The translations under genes and the position numbers were made by a program. A stretch of DNA of 64,000 nucleotides from Rutidosis leptorrhynchoides. Its lineage: Eukaryota; Streptophyta; Magnoliopsida; Asterales; Asteraceae. The notes under the pieces were generated by a model. The model ran no database searches. It saw only the letters and a list, made by a program, of their open reading frames with translations, and was not told the DNA's origin. Below, one piece after another: positions 15,857-26,969 of the stretch (positions are counted from its first letter, which is position 1; each line of letters begins with the position of its first letter). The stretch is taken from contig NC_092335.1 of the NCBI RefSeq assembly GCF_046630445.1, positions 4,197,501 through 4,261,500 of the forward strand. Reading direction: 5' to 3'.

Positions 15857-16120
15857 CTATGGTGCATACGACATTGATGCTCGTGGGTTAGATTGTGAAG
15901 TTGAGGTTTGTGGTACGGATGTGGTTGTGGTTGTTGATGGTACTGGTGCTGATGCTGGTGGTACTGTTGGTGCCGGTGATGTTGCTGAAGCTGGTAAATT
16001 TTGCACCATATTCTCTAAAGCCACTACTCGAGCGCGAAACTCGTTGACTTCTTCTATTACTCCGGTATGATTGACGGTTAGAACGAGCGGTTGAATAAGG
16101 TTGAGAATTTTGGATATCAT
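15857..16120 (-). CDS. gag-like remnant of element A
   Basis: Minus-strand reading has a helical N-terminal part (VEEVNEFRARVVALENMV-like, coiled-coil heptads) followed by a Pro/Ala/Thr/Ser-rich tail, resembling the start of chromoviral gag proteins. It lies between the primer site side and the polypurine side of A, where gag belongs. No capsid core or zinc knuckle follows. Treated as a fossil. Confidence 0.35.
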   Translation of the reverse strand: MISKILNLIQPLVLTVNHTGVIEEVNEFRARVVALENMVQNLPASATSPAPTVPPASAPVPSTTTTTSVPQTSTSQSNPRASMSYAP

Positions 16121-17052
16121 ATAATCATTGCGAGATATCCTGGAAATGAGAGTGAATATAGTGTTTCGGACTGGTTCGCCGGTAAGTGCTTCTGGTTCTT
16201 CACCAAGAGGTGAATTCGGTTGGTGGAAAGGATCGCCTTCTTCGCGTCTCCCTTAATTAAGTCAGCTACGAACCCATTCCCAATTCATCCAGAATTGGTG
16301 ATGACTGATTGGTTGATCCATTCCAGTTACGCTGCTTTCGGAGCTCAAGTGGATATATATATATCAGAATAGCTGTCTAAGTAGCTATCGGAATCCGAGG
16401 AACTTGAACTAGTTGCGAGTTTCAACTTGCACGGTTAAATAAAGTATTTTTGATGGTAAATAGATTATAAGATTTAGTTTGGTATGCTTCAATACATAAC
16501 TTACATATGTATGTACAATACCAAAATCCCATAGATCACGGAGAAATTTATGGAATAAGTCAGGCAAAGTTTACAGTAACAGATATGTGATAATGCTAAA
16601 AACGAACATATATTTCATAGCATTATCCCTCAAGAAAGACAAGCTTTTAGTTGCAATTGTTCTATTTACAAGTGATATTCGTTTAAATAATAAAAGGTGA
16701 AGACAAAAGACAGATTCGACGAATTGAAGACGCAAACGACCAAAAAGCTCAAAAGTACAAAATACAATCAAAGAGGTTCCAATTATTGATGAGAAACGTC
16801 TCAAAATTACAAGAGTACAAGATTAGAAACATAAAATACAAGATATTAAATTGTGCGCAAGGACGTTCGAAAATTCGGAACCGGGACCAGAGTCAACTCT
16901 CAACGCTCGACGCAACGGACTAAAAATTACAAGTCAACTATGCACATGAATATAATATAATATATATTTAATTCTTAAAATTAATATATATATTATATTA
17001 TATTATAAAAACCGTCGGCAGAAAAAACAAGAGCATGTGAGCCTCCCCAGCT

Positions 17053-17102
17053 GGCCATGCGATCGCATGGCCTTGAAGAGTAATCTTCATGCGATCGCAT
17101 GA
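17053..17102 (+). promoter_or_regulatory. Twin palindrome in 5' LTR of B, upstream of TATA
   Basis: The first copy is the perfect 20-bp palindrome GGCCATGCGATCGCATGGCC (17053-17072). The second, TCATGCGATCGCATGA, is at 17087-17102. The GCGATCGC cores start at 17059 and 17091, exactly 32 bp apart. The CATG end of the second copy (17101) is followed by 24 bp and then TATAAA (17126). This looks like a paired protein-binding site on one face of the helix. No factor is known to me. Confidence 0.8.
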
Positions 17103-17125
17103 GCTCCTTTTCCAGCTCACAGGCC

Positions 17126-17132
17126 TATAAAT
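17126..17132 (+). promoter_or_regulatory. TATA box of B 5' LTR
   Basis: CCTATAAATTC within the LTR, with a pyrimidine-rich stretch 25-40 bp downstream, where transcription of the element would start. Confidence 0.7.
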
Positions 17133-18547
17133 TCGGTGTGTTTGGTTCAGTTTAATCCATCCATCCAACTCTCTCAACGTATATATATATATATATTTAT
17201 ATTATAATTTTAATTTTAATTTTAATTTCCAATAATAAGGGTATGTTAGCGAATGTTGTAAGGGTGTAAGTCGAAATTATGTTCGTGTAACGCTACGCTA
17301 TTTTTAATCATTGTAAGTTATGTTCAACCTTTTTACATTAATGTCTCGTAGCTAAGTTATTATTATGCTTATTTAAAACGAAGTAATCATGATGTTGGGC
17401 TAATTACTAAAATTGGGTAATTGGGCTTTGTACCATAATTGGGGTTTGGACAAAAGAACGACACTTGTGAAAATTAGAGTATGGGCTATTAATGGGCTTT
17501 ATATTTGTTTAACTAAATGATAGTTTGTTAATTTTAATAAAAAGATTTACAATTGGACGTACCTATAAATAACCATATACACTCAATCGGACACTATGGG
17601 CGGGGTATTTATATGTACGAATAATCGTTCATTTAACCGGACACGAGAATGGATTAATAGTCACTAGAATTATTAAAACATGGGTGAAATTATATACAAG
17701 GACACTTGGTGTAATTGTTAACAAAGTATTAAAACCTTGGGTTACACGCAGTTGATATCCTGGTGTAATTATTAAACAAAGTATTAAAACCTTGTTACAG
17801 TTTAAGTCCCCAATTAGTTGGAATATTTGACTTCGGGTATAAGGATAATTTGACGAGGACACTCGCACTTTATATTTATGACTGATGGACTGTTATGGAC
17901 AAAAACCAGACGGACATATTAAATAATTCAGGACAAAGGACAATTAACCCATGGGCATAAAACTAAAAATCAACACGTCAAACATCATGATTACGGAAGT
18001 TTAAATAAGCATAATTCCTTTATTTTCATATTTAATTGCACTTCTAATTATTGTACTTTTATTTATTGTCATTGTATTTAATTGCACTTTTAATTTTCGT
18101 ACTCTTTAATTATCGTAATTTTTATTTTATCGCACTTTCATTATCGTTATTTACTTTATGCTTTAAATTAAGTCTTTTATTTATTTAATATTTTACATTA
18201 GGTATTAACTGCGACTAAAGTTTTAAAAATCGACAAACCGGTCATTAAACGGTAAAAACCCCCTTTTTATAATAATAATATTACTTATATATATATTTGT
18301 ATTTTTATAAATTAAAACTAATATATCGTTAAGCTTTGTTTAAAAGATTTCCCTGTGGAACGAACCGGACTTACTAAAAACTACACTACTGTACGATTAG
18401 GTACACTGCCTATGAGTGTTGTAGCAAGGTTTAGGTATATCTATTCTATAAATAAATAAATATCTTGTGTAAAATTGTATCGTATTTAATAGTTTTTCCT
18501 AGTAAAATATAAGCTATTTCATATACACTACGTACATCGAGTATTTT

Positions 18548-18565
18548 TGGCGCCGCTGCCGGGGA
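18548..18565 (+). other. Primer binding site of B (tRNA-Asp type)
   Basis: TGGCGCCGCTGCCGGGGA matches the 3' end complement of tRNA-Asp used by Athila and Tat elements (usual form TGGCGCCGTTGCCGGGGA, one difference). Confidence 0.9.
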
Positions 18566-18744
18566 GCATATCTGCTTAAATACCGGAAGCGCAACGCGAT
18601 ATATATAAAAAAAAATTTATTTTTAGTTTACTTTTGTAAAAATACGTTTTAAAAATTCAAAAATATAAAAAGAAAAATATAAATATAAATATTTTTAAGA
18701 GTTTGTTAAATATATAAGTTTTATAAAGTTTCTTTATTTTTATT

Positions 18745-21189
18745 TGTAACGACCCGACCAAAACCGTTATTGACGGCGTCGTTAACTTAGGTCCCGTTGC
18801 GTGGTCGTAGTCCCTATATGAGACTCGTTTGACCAAAATTATGTCGCGTTCATTTGAAAGGTACAAAGTTTAGTTTAACAAACGGATCGACAAGTTTAAG
18901 TTTACAAAGTTAATAAGTATGAATGAAATAACTTGCGACATAATTAGTTTGAATCCACAGTTGCTATAAATAGCGTAAGTAAGTAGACAAAAGTTTGAAT
19001 TCAAAAGTGCTATCCCTAGCGTATGCATGCATGGTAGACTCCAATCAAGTAATCAAAGAGTGCGGAAGCATGTATCACTAAGCATTCAAAACCTGAGAAA
19101 ACATAGAAGAATCTGTCAACGAAAACGTTGGTGAAATCATAGGTTTAGTAAGTATTAAACGTTGTTTTTGAACCACAAGATTTTGTATTTTCATAACGTA
19201 GATTATCCAAATCATTTGCATTCCAAAAGTGTTGTTATACGCGAGCACTCAATTATCAAAACTTAACCAACGTTACCCCATCACACAGTGCTAGAACCCG
19301 CACTAAAACACAAAAATATATTTCATCCGCATAACGGTAGCGAACCGTCCGAATGAGGGTTTGTTAAACCCGTATGGCCACACAATATAAGTTCTCGCTT
19401 ACACCCTGCAAGTGTAACTAATGATAATCGAATTGAGGCATTTTTGTTCTAACTCGCACGTGGAATGTTTGTTTTCACACTTGTGTTCAAAACATAAAAG
19501 TAAGTAGTACAAGATGTAACAATGTATATGTTTTCTCAGCCCACGATTTAAAAGTATAAAAGTTGTTGAAAAGGTGGGACTATGATCTCACCTCGAGTGC
19601 ACGAGTATAAAGGTACTTCAACAAGTAAACGTGTGCATGAAAGTTGCTTAGCCTTGACCTAAACAAGTAAGTTATATCAATTAACCGGTTACGACACAAG
19701 GTCGGGTGAAATGTGTTCAATTAGTCCTATGGCTCGTTACGACTCGATTAAGTATAGCATGTGAATCACGTTGTCAAGTTTCATACAAGAAACAAGTATA
19801 AAAGCATGTTAGAATGATTGTATAAAAGTTTGGTTAAGTTTGACTAAAAGTCAAACTTGGTCAAAGTCAAAGTCAACGAAAAAGTCAACATGTTCGGGTC
19901 GGGTCCCGAACAAATTTTCTATGCTAATTATTCATATATAAGTATATTAAAACAAGTTTCATGTGAATCGGAGGTCGGTAGCTAGTCAAACATTTCACGT
20001 GAAATGGGACACGGAGGTCAGAATCTGTCCAGGTTGTTCTGCGCGCCGCGCGGGGTGAGGTGCGCGCCGCGCCACCTGCTGTTCAGCTATTTTCCTGTTT
20101 TTCAAAGATATGCATGAACCAAAACCAATTCTAACACAACACTTGACCCGCAAATACATATAACGCTTATCATACATCGTTGGAAAGGTGTTTTGACGAG
20201 GAATGCAACTAAACACATTTCATCAATCACAAACATCATTTACAATAGCCGAAATCTCATTAAGTGATCAATAAAAGTCCATTTTCAAAGTTTCAAGTTC
20301 GTAAAACGTATTTTATGATTCGGGAATCCAATTTACACATACGATATGCCGTTTCGAAGGTAATTAAGCATACATTACTACTAAAAACTAACAATTAACA
20401 TTTCATGGCATTCAAGCATCAAAAGTTCATGTCAAGAACTATCAAACCCTAGTCAAACATCACAAAATCCTTAATCGGGTTTTTGAAGCTTTCTTAATCA
20501 ACCTACACATCAAAATGTGGCTAATGATACTAGTAACACAATTAAAACATGCACTTTAACAATCTAACAACATTAACTCATCCAAAATCAAGGATTAAGC
20601 AACCCATTTCAAAAACTCAAACTAGTTACTCGAAACAACAAATCGAGCAAGTAAATCATATATTCATGCTAGACACGAGCCATAGACACTAACTAACACC
20701 ATTTCAAATCAAAAACACGAATTTAGAGAAATCTAGAGTTTTAGAAATGTTACCCAAACGAGATGAAGTTGGTATCAAATTGTAGAGGATGAAGAGAGGA
20801 TTCCAAATATGTAATTTGTTTTGTTGTAAGCCTCCTAGATCGAATTTAGATGATGAATGATTGAATTGGGTGTTTGTGTGTGTGTTCTTGCTAGAGAGAA
20901 AGAGAGAGAGATGGAGGTGATTGAATGGTGGTGATTGGGGTGGACTAGTTGACCTAGTCAACTAGTTTGCCCCGTGTCAATTTTAGTCCCTCGAGTTTAG
21001 AAGCGGGTGCGGGATTTAACCGATCGAATATTTTTAAAACGCAAGTTAACGAGAGATGTTATAATTAAATAACGAGAATATTATGAACGTTCGTCAACGG
21101 AGTCGACGAATTTAAATACGAAAGATATTATTATATAAAAAAAATACGGTGTTAAAAATAAATTTAACGGAAAAACGCGGGATGTTACA
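18745..21189 (-). mobile_element. 3' LTR of element C (left copy)
   Basis: Near-identical to 23381-25825. It contains two GC-rich GCGCGCCGCGC motifs 21 bp apart (20041-20072) in otherwise AT-rich DNA. Open frames inside it (for example minus 20704-20961) are repeated exactly in the other LTR and have no recognisable domain. Confidence 0.95.
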
Positions 21190-23380
21190 TTATCCACACC
21201 TCAAAAGAAATTTCGTCCCGAAATTTAGTTGGAAGTAGCAGTTGTTGAATCTTCCTCGAGATCTTGTGTTGCCAATTCTACGAATGAGGGAGAAGTACGT
21301 TCTAGGGTATTTCAACGAACTTTGACAGTCGGGATTTCACGTCGTCTTAGGGTTTGGGTTCACGATTCATGGTTTTGACCGGCCCTCCTAGGAATGAAGT
21401 TTATCGTCGATAGTGAGCCCATCGAAAAGGAATAACAAGTTCTTGTTTCGCAAAACACGTCTTTAAGTTGATACATCGAATGTAGGATAAACGGAGACTC
21501 AAAATGGGTCGGAAAATCTAAACGGCTAGCAACGGGTCCAAAACTCCCCAAGATTTCAAAAGGATTAAAATATCACGGATTTTGTTTTCTATGTTTCCCG
21601 AAACGGACTGCACCTTTCCAAGGTGCGACTCTTAACGTGACGCGGTTTCCCACGTGGAATTTGAAATGTTTACGTCTAACATCGGCGTAGCTCTTGGTGA
21701 TTACGAGTCGCGTAGGGTTTTACCTGAATATGAATAAATCTTCTCGGTTGCTCATGAATAACCTCGGCCCCGGTGAATTGATCATCGTTTACTTGGTTCG
21801 ACAAAGGAGAATGACGTTTCCGGTCACATGTGTTTTCAAAAGGAGTGACGTTAAAACTCGAATGAAAATCATTGTAGTACGAGGATTCGGTTAAAGGAAA
21901 ATACTTTTCTCAAGTAAATTTGAAGTTGATAACACAAATTCGTATTACGGTTTCCAAGGTTTGAATCGTATGTTTGCTCGGTCCGTCGGGTTTTGGATGG
22001 TACGCGGTACTCATGTCTAGACGTGGTCCCGAGGCTTTTTGTAAGGCACTCCGAAATCTAGAAGTGAAACGAGGATCTCGATCCGAAACACAGTACATTC
22101 CGTAAGGTATATTTGAACAAGTTTGTTAGGACAAGTTTCTCAAGAAAATTCGCGTCGCGGAAGATTTATCGGTTTCCAAAAACGTTCGTCGGGGCAAGTT
22201 CTTATCGGGTTTTGAAAACGATTGTTAGGACTATTCACCCTCGCGGCGAATACTTGAATGACGTGAAGAGTCGCTCTCCGTTGAGAATTTAGAATAAGGA
22301 CCTCCTGAACCGGAAGTACGAGGGTGATGCAAGAGAAGTTTCCGCCCCGATGTGAGCATAACGAGTAAATTGTAGTTAGTCCATAAGACTGCGCGAGGAC
22401 GAGCTAGTATACCCGTGTGACATACGGTTGAAGTCGAATGGAATCGGTAATTCATTCGGAAGCATAAATATGGTTCGACAATATTCGAAGGTGTGTCCCC
22501 GGTATGGTTGTTGTCAGTACTTTCGGAGTTTTTCAGATGTCCAAACATGAATAGATGAAGTCATGTACATGGCACATGGTGGTGTTTAGGTTGATCGAGT
22601 CTAACCACCATCACGTGTCACTAGAACTTTGGTATGTCTTACCGTAATATAACCACGTTGATCGAGTGTCGTTATATTACGCTAACTCATACCTCCATTC
22701 CCACATCACTCTATAGATTCAAGTTCATGTAATCGTGAAGTTTAAAATAAACAAAGTGTAACGACGTCTCTAACGTGACTCGTATTGAATCGAAAGAATT
22801 AGTGCAACTATAAAGAAGCGTTCCCCGAGGGAAGTGTATAAATGATTATTCACGTCAATGTGGTTCGAGTCAGACAATATTGTATTTAGGTATGAAAAGA
22901 GTAACGAGTCATGATAACGAGTAGCACGCAACCGTAGTGATAAATGTTGATGACGATACTCACCTAGAGTAGTGATGGTAGTAACACCAAAAAGTAGATA
23001 GTAAGAAACACCAGTGGGAAACCGATAGTAAGTTGAAACGGTGGCAAATAACAATCCGGGAGACAGAGTTCCCGAACAAGTGTGACTAATGAAGTCGTCA
23101 TCATCCATACGTGTATGAATCATGAATTTACGTGTGTTACCAAAAAGTGGCGGAATACGAGTTCGTATGATGAAGGTTGGGTACCATTAAAAAGTTTGCC
23201 TAAGAATGATTCAAGTATAATGCACAAGTAGTCAAGTAAGTGCTATCTATAGCAAATGTATGTCAGAATGCAAATGCTAACTATCCGGTTGTAGTCTAGA
23301 CTCACTAATGCGTCCTAACGACTCTGTTAGACACACTAATGCACGTCCTAGTTCCCTACAACCAATGCTCTGATACCACT
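21190..23380 (-). mobile_element. Internal remnant of element C
   Basis: Contains a minus-strand piece at 21910-22098 with SDRDPRFTSRF and RLDMSTAYHP, the integrase catalytic-core signature of Tekay/Del-type chromoviruses. Gag, protease and reverse transcriptase are absent. The remainder shows no recognisable protein. Broken, non-autonomous. Confidence 0.8.
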
Positions 23381-25825
23381 TGTGACGACCCGACCAAAAC
23401 CGTTATTGACGGCGTCGTTAACTTAGGTCCCGTTGCGTGGTCGTAGTCCCTATATGAGACTCGTTTGACCAAAATTATGTCGCGTTCATTTGAAAGGTAC
23501 AAAGTTTAGTTTAACAAACGGATCGACAAGTTTAAGTTTACAAAGTTAATAAGTATGAATGAAATAACTTGAGACATAATTAGTTTGAATCCACAGTTGC
23601 TATAAATAGCGTAAGTAAGTAGACAAAAGTTTGAATTCAAAAGTGCTATCCCTAGCGTATGCATGCATGGTAGACTCCAATCAAGTAATCAAAGAGTGCG
23701 GAAGCATGTATCACTAAGCATTCAAAACCTGAGAAAACATAGAAGAATCTGTCAACGAAAACGTTGGTGAAATCATAGGTTTAGTAAGTATTAAACGTTG
23801 TTTTTGAACCACAAGATTTTGTATTTTCATAACGTAGATTATCCAAATCATTTGCATTCCAAAAGTGTTGTTATACGCGAGCACTCAATTATCAAAACTT
23901 AACCAACGTTACCCCATCACACAGTGCTAGAACCCGCACTAAAACACAAAAATATATTTCATCCGCATAACGGTAGCGAACCGTCCGAATGAGGGTTTGT
24001 TAAACCCGTATGGCCACACAATATAAGTTCTCGCTTACACCCTGCAAGTGTAACTAATGATAATCGAATTGAGGCATTTTTGTTCTAACTCGCACGTGGA
24101 ATGTTTGTTTTCACACTTGTGTTCAAAACATAAAAGTAAGTAGTACAAGATGTAACAATGTATATGTTTTCTCAGCCCACGATTTAAAAGTATAAAAGTT
24201 GTTGAAAAGGTGGGACTATGATCTCACCTCGAGTGCACGAGTATAAAGGTACTTCAACAAGTAAACGTGTGCATGAAAGTTGCTTAGCCTTGACCTAAAC
24301 AAGTAAGTTATATCAATTAACCGGTTACGACACAAGGTCGGGTGAAATGTGTTCAATTAGTCCTATGGCTAGTTACGACTCGATTAAGTATAGCATGTGA
24401 ATCACGTTGTCAAGTTTCATACAAGAAACAAGTATAAAAGCATGTTAGAATGATTGTATAAAAGTTTGGTTAAGTTTGACTAAAAGTCAAACTTGGTCAA
24501 AGTCAAAGTCAACGAAAAAGTCAACATGTTCGGGTCGGGTCCCGAACAAATTTTCTATGCTAATTATTCATATATAAGTATATTAAAACAAGTTTCATGT
24601 GAATCGGAGGTCGGTAGCTAGTCAAACATTTCACGTGAAATGGGACACGGAGGTCAGAATCTGTCCAGGTTGTTCTGCGCGCCGCGCGGGGTGAGGTGCG
24701 CGCCGCGCCACCTGCTGTTCAGCTATTTTCCTGTTTTTCAAAGATATGCACGAACCAAAACCAATTCTAACACAACACTTGACCCGCAAATACATATAAC
24801 GCTTATCATACATCGTTGGAAAGGTGTTTTGACGAGGAATGCAACTAAACACATTTCATCAATCACAAACATCTTTACAATAGCCGAAATCTCATTAAGT
24901 GATCAATAAAAGTCCATTTTCAAAGTTTCAAGTTCGTAAAACGTATTTTATGATTCGGGAATCCAATTTACACATACGATATGCCGTTTCGAAGGTAATT
25001 AAGCATACATTACTACTAAACACTAACAATTAACATTTCATGGCATTCAAGCATCAAAAGTTCATGTCAAGAACTATCAAACCCTAGTCAAACATCACAA
25101 AATCCTTAATCGGGTTTTTGAAGTTTTCTTAATCAACCTACACATCAAAATGTGGCTAATGATACTAGTAACACAATTAAAACATGCACTTTAACAATCT
25201 AACAACATTAACTCATCCAAAATCAAGGATTAAGCAAACCCATTTCAAAAACTCAAACTAGTTACTCGAAACAACAAATCGAGCAAGTAAATCATATATT
25301 CATGCTAGACACGAGCCATAGACACTAACTAACACCATTTCAAATCAAAAACACGAATTTAGAGAAATCTAGAGTTTTAGAAATGTTACCCAAACGAGAT
25401 GAAGTTGGTATCAAATTGTAGAGGATGAAGAGAGGATTCCAAATATGTAATTTGTTTTGTTGTAAGCCTCCTAGATCGAATTTAGATGATGAATGATTGA
25501 ATTGGGTGTTTGTGTGTGTGTTCTTGCTAGAGAGAAAGAGAGAGAGATGGAGGTGATTGAATGGTGGTGATTGGGGTGGACTAGTTGACCTAGTCAACTA
25601 GTTTGCCCCGTGTCAATTTTAGTCCCTCGAGTTTAGAAGCGGGTGCGGGATTTAACCGATCGAATATTTTTAAAACGCAAGTTAACGAGAGATGTTATAA
25701 TTAAATAACGAGAATATTATGAACGTTCGTCAACGGAGTCGACGAATTTAAATACGAAAGATATTATTATATAAAAAAAATACGGTGTTAAAAATAAATT
25801 TAACGGAAAAACGCGGGATGTTACA
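23381..25825 (-). mobile_element. 5' LTR of element C (right copy)
   Basis: Adjacent to the Met-tRNA primer site complement on its left. Same length and contents as the left copy, including the GC-rich pair (around 24675-24710). Confidence 0.95.
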
Positions 25826-25967
25826 TTATTTTAGTTTGTAAAAATATAAATTTTATTTAAATATTTTGTTTTAATATAAATCAAAACAGCAAAACAAAAA
25901 AAAACAAAAAAATAAAAACATTCGGCCCGTACTGTAGCAGCCCACTCTCTGGCCCGAAACCCTAGCC

Positions 25968-26013
25968 CATGCGATCGCATGGCTGGGTAACTTAGAACTC
26001 ATGCGATCGCATG
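25968..26013 (+). promoter_or_regulatory. Twin palindrome in B's untranslated leader
   Basis: CATGCGATCGCATG at 25968-25981 and 26000-26013, cores 32 bp apart as in the LTRs but with an unrelated spacer. It is preceded by TACTGTAGCAG (about 25930-25940), a word also found beside the copy in LTR E. No TATA box lies 24 bp downstream. It sits about 1 kb before gag. Confidence 0.75.
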
Positions 26014-26969
26014 AGCCCTGCTGACACGCCACATTTGACTGAACTCTGCAATCATTACGGAGTAATTATTATTATTATTATTTAATTTAAACCCTAATTA
26101 GGGTATTATTATTATATAATTTCGTTTTTATTATTATTTTGTATATTTAGTTTAATTAGTTTAAATAAATTATAAAATTAATAGTTTTATTAAATAAATA
26201 ATATAAAAATTAATATTTTTATAAAAATTGTACTTTTTACAACTTTTAGTATATTTTTATATTTTGTCCCTTTTTATTCGTTTTAGCGTAATATTTGTAT
26301 TTTTCGCTTGTATTTAGTTTTAAGACATAGTTTTTACCATAGTTATTTTTATTTCTAGATTTTTAGGCTTTGCCGTAAAATCCCTTAAGTGCTTTTTCTT
26401 TAAACTAAGATTTAGGTGCTTTAGAATTTTGCGACGCTGTTTTTATATTTTAGTACCTTTTTAAGTTATTGCCATTTGGGATATAGTTTTTCTATTAAGC
26501 TTTAATATTTTTAGACGCAACTTTTAATTCTTAGTTTTTAGTTCCTTTTTAAGTTTCGACGCGCTACTTTCTTATTTTTATTTTGCGACGCCTAAATTTT
26601 TTTTCAATTTTTTATTTTTCTACCTTTTTCAACGCGCTCTTTTTCTTTCTTATTTCTCGCCAATCTAGTTTTTAGGACATAGATTTTTATTCTATTTCTT
26701 CTCTAAAATTTCTTTAAATTACGAAAAATTATTTTAAGTGGTTAAATTGAAAGACATCAAAATTTTCTGGTTCGTAGTAATAGTTGGATTTGTACGTGGA
26801 CCAGGTTATTGGAGCCAAACAGTACTCAATTATATTGAGACCAAACGAATCCTGCCCCTCTGCTGCATCTTTTGGCTATTCGAAACGTGGGCAAAATCAG
26901 AAAAGTCTATTAATTTGATAACTTATATAATTTTTCTTTCTTTTTAAAAACTAATAGGATATTCAGTGA
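26014..26969 (+). other. Leader of element B before gag
   Basis: Non-coding, T-rich on the plus strand, with (ATT)n around 26067-26095. Typical long Athila leader. A short frame at 26738-26947 has no recognised domain. Confidence 0.6.

Larger units (their letters stand above)
12935..16582 (-). mobile_element. Internal region of element A (3' side)
   Basis: Starts GTACCTACCCGTTAAAG next to the LTR; its complement is a plausible polypurine tract (CTTTAACGGGTAGGTAC). No reverse transcriptase or integrase is visible, so the element depended on others. A block at about 14900-15200 is shared with solo LTR D (about 8440-8720). A related CTACCCGTTAAAATA motif recurs at 15588-15602. Confidence 0.7.
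16588..18536 (+). mobile_element. 5' LTR of element B
   Basis: Begins TGATAATGCTAAAAAC. It contains the twin palindrome (17053-17102), a TATA box at 17126 (TATAAAT) and a CT/CA-rich start region near 17150. The end is taken at ACGTACA (18536), 11 bp before the primer site. It lacks the large (AT)n expansion of the 3' copy. Confidence 0.88.
18745..25825 (-). mobile_element. Element C: young, internally deleted Ty3/gypsy (chromovirus) element
   Basis: LTRs 18745-21189 and 23381-25825 (each 2445 bp) begin TGTAACGACCC or TGTGACGACCC and end GGGATGTTACA. The duplication TTATT is perfect (18740-18744; 25826-25830). The complement of the Met-tRNA primer site is at 23361-23379, so C runs on the minus strand; the polypurine side adjoins 21190. 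The LTRs differ at about six bases and two 1-2-bp indels (about 0.3%), giving an age near 0.1 million years. Only ~2.2 kb of internal sequence remains, with an integrase-core piece, so it must have moved with help. Confidence 0.95.

Noticed and set aside
17053-17102. Cyanobacterial contamination, because GCGATCGC is the HIP1 octamer
   Set aside because: All copies sit in plant LTR elements at fixed spacing within AT-rich plant DNA; no cyanobacterial genes are near. The identity with HIP1 looks coincidental.
17053-17102. CRISPR array
   Set aside because: Only two repeats per site, palindromic, in plant retroelements; no cas genes.
20704-20961. 85-residue minus-strand frame repeated at 25340-25597
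   Set aside because: Conserved only because both lie in the near-identical LTRs of C; no known domain.
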